A stretch of DNA of 26,411 bases from IMG/VR virus record IMGVR_UViG_3300037169_000182, positions 1 to 26,411 of that record, one strand, 5' to 3'. The translations under genes and the position numbers were made by a program. The notes beneath the pieces are model-generated. The model was not told the DNA's origin. It saw only the letters and a list, made by a program, of their open reading frames with translations, and made no database searches. Positions 1-7,497 of this stretch are shown here, piece by piece. The stretch's first letter is position 1, and the number at the start of each line of letters is the position of its first letter. Source of the DNA: a virus.

Positions 1-12
1 CAATACCGGCAT
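1..12 (-). CDS. Start of a gene cut by the window edge, possibly the major capsid protein
   Basis: Only four codons (M-P-V-L) lie inside the window. The start is supported by a strong ribosome binding site, AAGGAG on the minus strand at 20-25, seven bases before the ATG at 12. The gene would follow the scaffold gene and an inserted HNH gene. In scaffold-containing phages the capsid gene usually follows the scaffold gene, so major capsid protein is the natural guess. That identity is inference from gene order; the residues themselves prove nothing. Confidence 0.4.
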
Positions 13-31
13 GACATCGCTCCTTCAAGCA

Positions 32-65
32 GTTTCTAGATGTGCCGGTCAAACACGCTAGAAAC
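32..65. repeat. Inverted repeat between the HNH gene and the next start
   Basis: GTTTCTAG (32-39) and CTAGAAAC (58-65) are perfect 8-bp arms; an inner GTG/CAC pairing can lengthen the stem. It lies between the stop of the HNH gene and the AAGGAG site of the following gene. It could be a transcript structure affecting that gene or a weak terminator. There is no uridine tract. Confidence 0.45.
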
Positions 66-78
66 GTAAATTACAAGT

Positions 79-567
79 TCAGTCTAACCAATCCTGATCG
101 TAAATGCTGCCGCCATACAGCGACAGAATCTCGTGCGCGTACTTCAACTTGTCGGGAATTCGCTGTCCTTTCGGATTTCTAGAACTCCACAACTCCAAAT
201 TATCCTCACGATTGTCTGCACGGTTACCGTTTTTATGGTGAACCGTTTCCTCCGGTAAAAGCGGACGCCCGATCATCTCTGCCATGATGAGCCGATGCTC
301 GCATTCATGCTTGACGCCCCGTTTACCGGAGCTCACGAGCACATACCCATTCTTGTCTAAATATTTTCCGGTACCGAAATTCGTGTTGGCAGATCCACGC
401 TGATGTTTTGCGCGATGAAATGGGCTAACTTTGGCTGCAGCACTGACTTTGGCGCCAAACTCTAATGGGCGCTTCGTTCCTTTTGGCACCGTAGGTTCCT
501 GCAAAGCACGTTTCTCGCGAATCTTCGCGCGATATTCTTCATGCTTGGCTGGATCAAGTGGCAGCAT
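79..567 (-). CDS. HNH homing-type endonuclease
   Basis: This 162-residue protein carries an HNH nuclease core in its second half: a glycine/tyrosine segment GKYLDKNGYVLV (about 67-78), EHRLIMAEMIGRPL (90-103), the His-His pair in ETVHHKNG (107-114) and DNREDNLEL (118-126). This is the arrangement of stand-alone phage HNH enzymes, which cut DNA and spread their own gene. I start it at the ATG at 567, one base after the scaffold stop (TGA-C-ATG). A longer frame to 651 would lie inside the scaffold gene and is not needed. The gene is visibly AT-richer than its neighbours and separates scaffold from the presumed capsid gene, as expected of a mobile intruder. Activity is inferred from the motif. 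Confidence 0.88.
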   Translation of the reverse strand: MLPLDPAKHEEYRAKIREKRALQEPTVPKGTKRPLEFGAKVSAAAKVSPFHRAKHQRGSANTNFGTGKYLDKNGYVLVSSGKRGVKHECEHRLIMAEMIGRPLLPEETVHHKNGNRADNREDNLELWSSRNPKGQRIPDKLKYAHEILSLYGGSIYDQDWLD

Positions 568-568
568 G

Positions 569-1162
569 TCAGTTCGCTTTGCCCGCTCCGAGGCCGGGCA
601 CCTTGCCACTCGCAATCTCGTTCCAGGCCTCGAACGCCTGGCCCATCGCAATCTTATCGAGCGCCGCCTTGTTGCCCAGGCCCTTCCCCCAGACGTCCTT
701 CTCCGGCATGTCGTAGGTGGGCGGGGCGAAGGTGGCCGGCGTCGGCGTCGCGCTCTGACGGGACGCTAAGTACACGCGCGCCGCCGCGTCGTGCGTCCAA
801 TTCACTTCCTTGTCCTCGACCATGAGTGCCTCGACGCCCTCGACATCGGCGTCGGAGAGTTTGTACTTGGCCTTGATCGATGCGCGGCGCTCTTTGACGT
901 TATCGCGCGCGTCGCGTTCCATCATGGCGCGTTCGAGCTTCTGGCGCTCCTCGCGCTCGGTCGCAATCTCGGCGCGCACTGACTGCTTCGCGTCGTATTC
1001 CGGGATCGACAGATCGGGGCGCGCCTTCTTGACGAGACCCTGCCACGCTTCGCGCAGAGCGGGGTCCTTGGCCATCGCGCTCACGAGCTCGGCGGCCGGC
1101 TGCGCGGACTTGGCGTAGGCCAAGAGTTCGTCGACGGTCAGGTCTTCGAGGGTTTTGGCCAT
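569..1162 (-). CDS. Head scaffolding protein (probable)
   Basis: This 197-residue acidic, highly helical protein has a charged coiled-coil-like middle (about 60-95, many E, R and K) and an Ala/Pro-rich stretch (about 138-148, SATPTPATFAPP) before the C-terminal part. No enzymatic motif is visible. Length, charge and position between portal-proximal genes and the presumed capsid gene match phage scaffolding proteins, which guide capsid assembly and then leave the head. Its start at 1162 lies three bases after the TAG of the 60-residue gene, so the two are probably cotranslated. The call rests on composition and order; a capsid accessory protein is the main alternative. Confidence 0.7.
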   Translation of the reverse strand: MAKTLEDLTVDELLAYAKSAQPAAELVSAMAKDPALREAWQGLVKKARPDLSIPEYDAKQSVRAEIATEREERQKLERAMMERDARDNVKERRASIKAKYKLSDADVEGVEALMVEDKEVNWTHDAAARVYLASRQSATPTPATFAPPTYDMPEKDVWGKGLGNKAALDKIAMGQAFEAWNEIASGKVPGLGAGKAN

Positions 1163-1165
1163 GGC

Positions 1166-1348
1166 CTAACTTCGGCCGCCCATGGGCTTGGAAATCGTCA
1201 GCGGATTCTTCTGCGCAATGCGCGCCGGCTTGTCGAGGCCACCGTGTTCGGCGTAGCGCGGCGGATTGATGATCTGGCCGTTATCCTTGGACGGATCGGT
1301 CGGCTTGCGCAGGCCAGCGGTTGAAGGTTCGAGATAACGAGCGGCCAT
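1166..1348 (-). CDS. Small hypothetical head-region protein (60 aa)
   Basis: This short, polar, basic protein has no recognised domain, signal or membrane segment. Its ATG at 1348 has a GAGGAA-like ribosome binding site about seven bases upstream, and its TAG lies three bases before the scaffold gene. It sits inside the portal-scaffold cluster, so a minor virion or assembly role is possible, but nothing in the residues shows it. Confidence 0.65.
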   Translation of the reverse strand: MAARYLEPSTAGLRKPTDPSKDNGQIINPPRYAEHGGLDKPARIAQKNPLTISKPMGGRS

Positions 1349-1362
1349 GTTTCAGTTCCTCT

Positions 1363-1848
1363 TCAAGCGGACGGCGCCGGCTGCTGTTTCGCCTGGGCCA
1401 TCTGTTTCATGATCTGTTGCTGCACCGCCGTTCCACCGCCCATTTGCGGCAAGCGACGCACCATTTGCAATATTTCGGCGGGTACAAGGTCCGAAGTGTC
1501 CTTCTTTCCGATCATCGAAGCAAGGATATTCAAGGCCTTGATGATTTTCGAGCCTTCGGGCGACTCACTGCCGTAGGCGGGAAGCGCCTCTTCGAGCATG
1601 TTCACGGCGATGTGCACGTTGGTCTGAGCGGCGGCTTTGACCCCGCGCTTATCCTGAGGCGTCGACATGGGCGCGGCGGCCGGCGACTGGCCGGGAGGTG
1701 CGCCACCGGGACCTTGAGCGGCGGCTGCGCCAGGTCCACCCGGGCCAGGCATCGCGGAGGGCGGTTGAGCACCACCGCCGGGAGGCGGTGCGCCGCCGCC
1801 CCCGCCTCCCTGCATCATGCGCTGCATGAGTTCCGGGGGTACAGCCAT
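1363..1848 (-). CDS. Gly/Pro-rich head-region protein (161 aa)
   Basis: The first 60 residues are low complexity: a glycine run (about 14-19), Pro/Gly/Ala/Gln clusters, and then a helical domain (about 65-150) with repeated Met and Gln near the end. There is no catalytic motif. The ATG at 1848 overlaps the TGA of the preceding short basic frame by one base (TGATG), which implies translational coupling. Proteins of this build often occur between portal and scaffold genes in phages and may be minor head proteins, but I cannot assign a function. Confidence 0.75.
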   Translation of the reverse strand: MAVPPELMQRMMQGGGGGGAPPPGGGAQPPSAMPGPGGPGAAAAQGPGGAPPGQSPAAAPMSTPQDKRGVKAAAQTNVHIAVNMLEEALPAYGSESPEGSKIIKALNILASMIGKKDTSDLVPAEILQMVRRLPQMGGGTAVQQQIMKQMAQAKQQPAPSA

Positions 1849-1964
1849 CAGACGCTTCGCGGAGTGCGCTTGCCGCGGCGCGGCTTTTTGTAGCCCCGGT
1901 TATTTCGTCCGATTTCCAACATCGCGACCTACTTCCGCTTGTGACGGCGCTTGTGACGAGCCAT
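1848..1964 (-). pseudogene. Short basic reading frame interrupted by an amber codon
   Basis: A strong AGGAG site (minus strand, 1971-1975) lies seven bases before an ATG at 1964. The frame reads MARHKRRHKRK, meets TAG at 1929-1931, then continues in the same frame (including an ATG at 1922) for 24 very basic residues starting MLEIGRNNRGYKK, to a TGA that overlaps the next gene. Both halves have the same Lys/Arg-rich character, so this looks like one small basic protein split by a nonsense codon. Two separate peptides or read-through are alternatives. TAG ends several other genes here, so codon reassignment is unlikely. Confidence 0.45.
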
Positions 1965-2045
1965 TTCGCATCTCCTATTCAGAGCGGCCACTTTTACGAT
2001 GGAGCAGCCATACCATCAGTCAAATCGAACTCTACGCCAAAAAAT

Positions 2046-2204
2046 CTAGCTGCGTGCGCTTTTGCTGCGCGAGCTCTTGGCGCGCGCCATGCGGACCTTG
2101 AACTTGCCGCGCGGCGATTGGTTGAAATCGCGCTTGTACGCGTGGCCCGGCTGGTGGGAGCCTTCGCCGCTCGTCTTGCGGCCGATGCGTGGTAGACCTT
2201 CCAT
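2046..2204 (-). CDS. Small basic protein directly behind portal (52 aa)
   Basis: The ATG at 2204 overlaps the portal stop by one base (TGATG) and the frame closes with TAG at 2046-2048. The protein starts MEGLPRIGRKTSGEGSH and is rich in Arg, Lys and Ser, ending in an RAKSSRSKSARS tail. It has no known domain; the charge suggests nucleic acid or capsid interior contact, which is inference. A competing 70-residue frame (2032-2244) overlaps the portal end by about 40 bases and has no ribosome binding site, so I prefer this one. Confidence 0.65.
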   Translation of the reverse strand: MEGLPRIGRKTSGEGSHQPGHAYKRDFNQSPRGKFKVRMARAKSSRSKSARS

Positions 2205-3904
2205 CAGTGTTTGCCCTTTTTCGGTTTGGCGGGCGCGCCGCCATGTTCCAGTTCCATTTTCTTCGCCTCGAGCTCCTGCTTTTCCAACTTCTTCAAGCGC
2301 TCTTTCAGGTCTTGCAGGTTCGGCGGATCAAACATATCAAGAAGCGTTTCGCGGTCGATCGCGTGGGCTTCGAGCAAAGTGATCGCATCGTGCTTTCGAT
2401 CCTCGACAAAGATCGGGCTCGAGCTGTGCGCGTCGACCTTGACTTCATAATCCCTTGTGAACTGTTCGGCGGTAAAAGTCAACTCGTGCATCCCATCCGG
2501 CGTCTGGATTTGCGCCTGAAAGCGCTGCTCGGAGTGATCTTGCACCAGCCGCAGGATTTGCCCGGCGACCTCTTCGGCGGACTCTTCGACCGCGATGGCG
2601 CGCTCTTTCGGCCGGCTGCTCCCTAAGCGCGCCATCAGGTCCGCCTGGCCGCGCGAGCGCACGCCGGCCTCACCCTTACCCTGCAGCACGTGGCCTAAGC
2701 CCGCGGTGTCGTCGAACATCGCATCGATCTGTGAGAGTTCCGCGAAGATATCGGATGGCATGGTCGGCGCGTGCGTCGTCACTTTCGCGTTGGGCGTGGG
2801 AAATGACACCCGGCCGCCGGCGGCACGCAGGGCGGAGAGCTTCTCCTCGGCGATCCCCACGCCGCCCGTGATTGACATCGGCGGATCGGCTTGCTTAGAG
2901 AGGATCTGGCGAATCTGGATGGTGCGATCGGTGCGCCAGTCCTGCAGCCAGGTCAGTCTCGCGACGAACGAGTCGCCCCAAAAATAATCGTAGAGGTTCA
3001 GCGCCGGCCGGATCACCGAGAACGGCGCGATGCCTTTGACATGGCCCAACCAGTTGGACGGCCGATCGTAGATCGTCACGTCGGGGGCGGCGCGCGTGAC
3101 GACCTGATAGTCCTCGCTGTCATCATCCCAGACGTACAGGTCACACATATCGATCAGTTCGACTTCGATCTTGGGGGCGTAATCGTATTGCGGGCCGCGG
3201 CCACCACCGCCGGTACCGCCATCGATGCCGGACATCTGGCCGGGAAGCGCGATCGATCCCGGGATGCCGCCCACCGGGGAGCCGACGATCAGGCGCGAGA
3301 GCCCTGATGACATCGGCGGCAGCTGCTCGCTCATCGAGCGGCCGACGCGGCTCAAAATCGAGGTCTTACGCGGGTTGCCGGCGAGACTCGCCTCGAGCTG
3401 GGACTTGGTGATCGTGTAGTGGTGCGTGAACGCCTCCTGGTCGGCGAGATCAATGATGTCCTCGCGTAAGACCCCGAACTGGTGCGGCTCGACCAAGTAG
3501 CTGCGGACGCGGTTTTCCTTCCACAGCGTCTTCATCAGCATCACGCCGAACACGTTCGACCAGCGAATGCCAATGCCGAACATGATGTGCGTCTTGCTCA
3601 CCCGCCATTGCTCGGTGACCTCGCGCGAGAGCGGCACGGACTTGGCGATGTCATCGACCGGCGCCTCGGTGCCCAAGTGCAGACTGAAGCGCAGCGTGTC
3701 CGGCGAGTAGATGAAGCTCGAGAGTGTGTCGACGGTCGAGCCGATCTTGTTGTACGGTGCGCCGCGCGCGTCCGCCGAGCCGAACAGGTAATAGTTGCGC
3801 AGCGTCTGATAGACGGTGAAGCGATCGGCGCGGCTCGCGGTGCACTGTCGCACCAACTCCTGACAGAGCCGATTGCGTTCGACGAGGTCGCTTGGGAGTT
3901 TCAC
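2204..3904 (-). CDS. Portal protein
   Basis: This 566-residue protein has the features of phage portal proteins, the dodecameric ring through which DNA enters and leaves the head: a helical N-terminus followed by a YNKIGSTVDTLSSFIYSPD segment, a long alpha/beta body including the DLYVWDDDSEDYQVV and WQ/WRTDR-type crown and stem region, and a helical Lys/Glu-rich C-terminus. A glycine-rich insertion (about 208-240) is probably a flexible loop. It starts with GTG, whose GTGA overlaps the stop of the upstream gene, and it lies two genes after the large terminase, the normal place for a portal gene. Size and order fit a short-tailed phage. Confidence 0.9.
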   Translation of the reverse strand: MKLPSDLVERNRLCQELVRQCTASRADRFTVYQTLRNYYLFGSADARGAPYNKIGSTVDTLSSFIYSPDTLRFSLHLGTEAPVDDIAKSVPLSREVTEQWRVSKTHIMFGIGIRWSNVFGVMLMKTLWKENRVRSYLVEPHQFGVLREDIIDLADQEAFTHHYTITKSQLEASLAGNPRKTSILSRVGRSMSEQLPPMSSGLSRLIVGSPVGGIPGSIALPGQMSGIDGGTGGGGRGPQYDYAPKIEVELIDMCDLYVWDDDSEDYQVVTRAAPDVTIYDRPSNWLGHVKGIAPFSVIRPALNLYDYFWGDSFVARLTWLQDWRTDRTIQIRQILSKQADPPMSITGGVGIAEEKLSALRAAGGRVSFPTPNAKVTTHAPTMPSDIFAELSQIDAMFDDTAGLGHVLQGKGEAGVRSRGQADLMARLGSSRPKERAIAVEESAEEVAGQILRLVQDHSEQRFQAQIQTPDGMHELTFTAEQFTRDYEVKVDAHSSSPIFVEDRKHDAITLLEAHAIDRETLLDMFDPPNLQDLKERLKKLEKQELEAKKMELEHGGAPAKPKKGKH

Positions 3905-4401
3905 ACCGTGAGCGCTTGGGCTTGCGCTTTCGCGCCCGCATCGCCCTTGTGCGCGGAGACCTCATGCGCCTGGGGCAGCCGGCGGCGCGTGATGCCGGCG
4001 ATGGTCGCGGCCTCGCGCATGCCGTTGTTGTGTTTCAGGATCACTTCGCCGCCCGCGCCCGTCAGGGGCTTCGCCGCGATCTGTGTCAACTCCGAGAAAC
4101 TGTGCCCCAGCACTTTCTTCGACTCATCGCCCCACAAGACTTTGGTGCCAATCGTGGGATCCGCGCGGCCCTCGAACGAGGTATCGCCGGCCTTGGCCGA
4201 TTTCCAATCCGAAGCACCATACATGTCGGCGGACTTGCGCATGCCGGCATCGAAGCGCTTGCGAAAATCGGTGCCGATGCCCACGGGCGTGCGAAATTCC
4301 TGGTTCACGTGCTCCGAATCGCAGCCGTAGGAGGGGCAGATCGGGTGCGTCCCGTCGAACTCGCCGTGCTCGAGACAACTCCATTCGCGCATCACGGCCA
4401 A
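3901..4401 (-). CDS. Hypothetical protein with N-terminal zinc-knuckle-like cysteines (166 aa)
   Basis: The N-terminus has REWSCLEHGEF followed by PICPSYGC, three Cys and one His spaced like a small zinc ribbon. The rest is polar and helical without known motifs, ending in an Ala/Gln/Lys-rich tail. The start could be TTG at 4401, seven bases after an AAGGGG-like site, or ATG at 4392; I keep the former. It overlaps portal by four bases (GTGA). Proteins like this lie between terminase and portal in many phages; the function is unknown to me. Confidence 0.75.
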   Translation of the reverse strand: MAVMREWSCLEHGEFDGTHPICPSYGCDSEHVNQEFRTPVGIGTDFRKRFDAGMRKSADMYGASDWKSAKAGDTSFEGRADPTIGTKVLWGDESKKVLGHSFSELTQIAAKPLTGAGGEVILKHNNGMREAATIAGITRRRLPQAHEVSAHKGDAGAKAQAQALTV

Positions 4402-4402
4402 G

Positions 4403-4864
4403 TTATATCCCCTTCAAGCGTGGTCCCAAGGTCGTCATGTCGATGCGCATCCCGATCACCCGCGCATGGGCTTGCGGCCGCGGCGCGGCATCCACTTGCG
4501 CCAGTGTTTGATCTGTTCGGCCGATAATTTGCCACTCACCGCCCACCTGTGCCTTGACCAGTTGCCCGGCCTCGTACGCCTTGAAGAACCGGGACCACTC
4601 TCGCTGCCAGCGCTCCGGCATCGGCGCAGCCTTACTTGGCGGCGGCCGGTCGCGCAAGCGGTGCTGCATGCGGGTCATGGTCGGAAACCACAGGAACACC
4701 TGGTTCTCCGTGGCGCCAATATACCGCGTTATGTCGCGCAGGCGCAAAATGGCATTGTGGGGGTTGTCCGGGGGTAATTCGCGGCGCAGGTGCGCCTCGC
4801 CCTCGCGCACCTGGCTCAAGCGTCGGGAGATCTCGGCGAGCGATAGGACATCAGGTGAGTCCAC
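4403..4864 (-). CDS. Hypothetical protein between terminase and portal (153 aa)
   Basis: This basic, mostly helical protein has a GTG start overlapping the terminase 3' end by 14 bases. The segment ITRYIGATENQVFLWF (about 45-60) looks like a helix-turn-helix recognition region, so DNA binding is possible; a small-terminase role cannot be excluded, but its position after the large subunit is not the usual one. No other motif is visible. Confidence 0.65.
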   Translation of the reverse strand: MDSPDVLSLAEISRRLSQVREGEAHLRRELPPDNPHNAILRLRDITRYIGATENQVFLWFPTMTRMQHRLRDRPPPSKAAPMPERWQREWSRFFKAYEAGQLVKAQVGGEWQIIGRTDQTLAQVDAAPRPQAHARVIGMRIDMTTLGPRLKGI

Positions 4865-6686
4865 GGACGTGGATTCCGTTTTTGGTCAGGTAGTTGATCA
4901 CCGATTTCTCGACCGGCGAGAAGGCCTTCGCCTCCTCGGCGCTGCGATTCTCGCGCGCCCAGGTGCGCTGGTTCGCCTGCATCTCCAGCATGATCCAGTC
5001 ATTCCAGGCCACCGTGGCGATCGCCAATGCGATCACGCGGTCATCCTTCGCCCGGCCCTCGCCGCCGATCTGGTCACCGTTGCGATGGATATTCCTGAAC
5101 TGCGTCAGGCACGCGGGCGAGTTCAGTTCGATGATCTCGCGCTCGAAGTAGCTGCGCAAGGTCGACATCATGCGGATTTTCTCGCGCGGGTTCGTCTGCC
5201 ACTGATACGCAAAGTTACCGTGAATGCTGTCTTGCTTTTTCCAGAGGTAATCACGTATCCGGCCAATAACGTCGAAGGCTCCAGCGCGAGGATCGCCTGG
5301 AGGGAGCGAAGCTGCTTGGCGTTTAAGATTGAGTAATTCATTGAACACCGCGGCGCCGGGCCCCTGCATCTCTAAGTTCAGCATGCAGTCGCCGTACCAG
5401 CCGCACAAGTGCGCGATGGCCCAGGCGAACTGTTGATCCGTCCAGTGGGGCGTGCCGAGCTCGGCCACCTGCACGATTTTATCGGCATAGCAGCGCAGCA
5501 TGCACGCGGCGAACTCATCCGCCCACTCGGAGGAGCCGTAGGCCGGATCGCAGCCCAAGGCATAGGAGCCGGCGCGATCGCCCGCTTTGGCGGCAAGCAC
5601 CGGGGTCTCCCAGATCGTGACCTCCGCGTTCTCCTCGGTTGTCTCGACGAACTGCGTGTCCTCGAAATTGAGGCCAAAGATATACCGGAAGTACAGGCAC
5701 GGCTCTTTCAGCGCACGTTGATACGCGATGTTGACGCGCTCGGCGGAGAAGAACTTCGAGCCGGATAGCTGAAACGCGTATTCCTCGGTCGGCGGCATCT
5801 CCTGAAGAGCCAACATCTCATCGCCCTTCATCTGCTCGGCAACGTACCAGCGCCACCAGGCGATTTGTTCCGGCGCGATCTCGACGCTGTAGCGCTCGTA
5901 AATCTCGCCGATCCACACGCGTTCGTCGCCCGTGGGGCTGCCGTCCCAATAGGTTTTGAACTCAGTCGACTCCGCCGGCCACGAATACAGTTCGTTGCGC
6001 CACCAGCCCACGAAGATGAATTTCTGCGTGTGGCTTTTCTTCGCAACCTCGCACGTCTGATAGAACATGTTGTAGCCGCGCGCGGTCGACTCATACACGT
6101 ACAGGCGATTCGGATTCTTCTGCGCGAGCGTGTTGGTCAACGACAGGAACCCTTCCTCATCGCCCCAGCTCGAGCACTCCGTTGCCAACAGGAAGTTCAC
6201 GTCCTTGGCCCGCCCCAGGCCGCCCGACTTCTTGGTGCCGGCCACCATGTACATGGCTCTTGAACGATTCTTCAATAAGAGCTGCGTGCGGTTGTGCCGC
6301 CCGATCGGCGCCTTCAAATGCTTCGGCAGCGATTGGATGTACTGGTCGACGTAGGAGCGGAACAACTCGCGGTTCTCGTCCGTGTCGGTGACCATCGCGC
6401 CCTTCAACCCTTTGTGCTTGAAAAGCCAATAGATGATCAGCGCGAGCAGCACCGTCGAGATGCCCAACTGGCGGCCCTTCAAGATCACGAAGGTGTGGAT
6501 GCCTTCGGCAATCCCCGCGGCAATCTCCTGCACCACATAGCGCTGCGTGCCTAAGAAGGTCAGCGGCATCTGCCCGAATTCCTTCGAATCGATTTTAAGC
6601 TCGCCGCAAAAGCGCTCGAAGCGCACCGGATCGAATTCGCGCCGCTCCGCCTCGGTCAGGACCGGGCGGATGATGAGGTCGGTCAC
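4851..6686 (-). CDS. terL: Terminase large subunit
   Basis: This is the ATP-driven DNA-packaging motor and headful/cos nuclease of the phage. The 611-residue protein shows a terminase Walker A, LKGRQLGIST (69-78), a Walker B VNFLLATE (163-170) and a coupling motif ESTARG (199-204). An RNase H-like nuclease domain follows, with candidate metal ligands D380 (GCDPAYG), E439 (LNLEMQGPG) and D549 (KDDRVIALAIA). It is full length for the family. Translation starts with GTG at 6686, overlapping the KTSC gene stop as GTGA. It heads the head-assembly genes on this strand. Confidence 0.97.
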   Translation of the reverse strand: MTDLIIRPVLTEAERREFDPVRFERFCGELKIDSKEFGQMPLTFLGTQRYVVQEIAAGIAEGIHTFVILKGRQLGISTVLLALIIYWLFKHKGLKGAMVTDTDENRELFRSYVDQYIQSLPKHLKAPIGRHNRTQLLLKNRSRAMYMVAGTKKSGGLGRAKDVNFLLATECSSWGDEEGFLSLTNTLAQKNPNRLYVYESTARGYNMFYQTCEVAKKSHTQKFIFVGWWRNELYSWPAESTEFKTYWDGSPTGDERVWIGEIYERYSVEIAPEQIAWWRWYVAEQMKGDEMLALQEMPPTEEYAFQLSGSKFFSAERVNIAYQRALKEPCLYFRYIFGLNFEDTQFVETTEENAEVTIWETPVLAAKAGDRAGSYALGCDPAYGSSEWADEFAACMLRCYADKIVQVAELGTPHWTDQQFAWAIAHLCGWYGDCMLNLEMQGPGAAVFNELLNLKRQAASLPPGDPRAGAFDVIGRIRDYLWKKQDSIHGNFAYQWQTNPREKIRMMSTLRSYFEREIIELNSPACLTQFRNIHRNGDQIGGEGRAKDDRVIALAIATVAWNDWIMLEMQANQRTWARENRSAEEAKAFSPVEKSVINYLTKNGIHVRGLT

Positions 6687-6913
6687 TTGAGCCGCGTGTG
6701 CTCGAACTTATCGACGATGTCGGAGGCAATGAACTTGCCCACGCTCGAGGCGCCGATCGCCGCCTCGTACACCTGTTGCGGCACCTCGTGGTAGGCGTAC
6801 ACGTGGCCTGAGCGAAACTCCACCTCCATCGTGCCGCTCGTGCCCGAACCATCGGTCGCCGCTTCCCAGCCGATGCCGGCGATATTCGAGGAGGAGACTG
6901 GGCGGCGGATCAT
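6683..6913 (-). CDS. KTSC-domain protein
   Basis: The 76-residue protein matches the small KTSC fold almost end to end: PVSSSNIAGIGWE (5-17), a TMEVEFRSGHVYAYHEVP strand pair (28-45), VYEAAI and the ASSVGKFIASDI segment (55-66). KTSC domains occur alone in phages and fused to lysyl-tRNA synthetase or helicases elsewhere; nucleic acid binding is suspected. The ATG at 6913 has a GGGAG site eight bases upstream and forms an ATGA overlap with the preceding gene; the stop overlaps terminase likewise. A longer frame to 6970 adds 19 residues that do not fit the domain. Confidence 0.85.
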   Translation of the reverse strand: MIRRPVSSSNIAGIGWEAATDGSGTSGTMEVEFRSGHVYAYHEVPQQVYEAAIGASSVGKFIASDIVDKFEHTRLK

Positions 6914-7104
6914 ATGCCGCTCCCTTCGGTCACCGGGTAAAGGTCGCCTAACCGCGCCGCTCCGTCCCAACCGTGATTGTCCGACTGCCAGTCAAGCCAA
7001 CTCTGCGGCGCGGGCCACGGCCAACTCATCGTTTTCCGCGCGTAATTGCGTATCACTTTTCGGAGTATCTCGCGCCGTAAATCATCAGGACACCAACTTG
7101 CCAT
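6910..7104 (-). CDS. Small hypothetical protein (64 aa)
   Basis: This basic, tryptophan-rich short protein (MASWCPDDLRREIL start; WPWPAPQSWLDWQSD in the middle) has no recognised domain. The ATG at 7104 overlaps the stop of the upstream gene by one base (TGATG), and its own stop overlaps the KTSC gene. A GTG one codon earlier is also possible. Tight coupling on both sides supports a real gene. Confidence 0.65.
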   Translation of the reverse strand: MASWCPDDLRREILRKVIRNYARKTMSWPWPAPQSWLDWQSDNHGWDGAARLGDLYPVTEGSGI

Positions 7105-7466
7105 CACTGCCGCCTCGGCACGAAGTTAGCCGGCACCGAGCCCAACGCCACCGCGGGCTCCGACTGAATCCGCTGCGCCGCCTGATTCTGAAAGACCTGC
7201 ATGCGGATCTGCCGCTCGATGTGCCGCTTGGTGGGCGCGTTCAACTCAGAGTCTTCGGGGAGCGACTTCATGAGGCCGCGCTCCTGCGCCTGGGCGAGCA
7301 GCTCGGTCGCGAGATCGAGCGCCAGTGTCGCGGTCTCCCGCGGGGCGCCGTCGAAGATCGCATCGCCCGACGCTTTCAAGAAATCCACCGCGAGTTTCAC
7401 CCGCAGGTCGAGTTGCACGCCGTTCGCGAACGAGCCCAGCACGTCGCCAAAATAGATATCGGTCAT
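7104..7466 (-). CDS. Hypothetical protein upstream of terminase (120 aa)
   Basis: This mostly helical acidic protein has a central LDLATELLAQAQERGLM stretch and a Gln-rich helix (about 88-103). No catalytic motif, signal peptide or membrane segment was seen. It is in the position where a small terminase subunit might be expected, and its helical make-up does not exclude that, but no HTH is evident. Function unassigned. Confidence 0.65.
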   Translation of the reverse strand: MTDIYFGDVLGSFANGVQLDLRVKLAVDFLKASGDAIFDGAPRETATLALDLATELLAQAQERGLMKSLPEDSELNAPTKRHIERQIRMQVFQNQAAQRIQSEPAVALGSVPANFVPRRQ

Positions 7467-7497
7467 GAATTCGCTCGTCCGTGGGTAGTTGAAAGGA

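Noticed and set aside
1321-1893. 190-residue plus-strand frame
   Set aside because: It is the complement of the Gly/Pro-rich gene, whose biased composition keeps the other strand open.
1929-1931. Amber codon reassigned to an amino acid
   Set aside because: TAG is the normal stop of several genes in this window (1166, 2046, 12898, 19853, 24421), so it is read as a stop.
2032-2244. 70-residue minus-strand frame behind portal
   Set aside because: It overlaps the portal end by about 40 bases; the 2046-2204 frame is coupled by TGATG and is the better choice.
3482-4330. 282-residue plus-strand reading frame opposite portal
   Set aside because: It lies antisense to two well-supported genes and shows only GC-rich shadow composition; no motif or ribosome binding site.
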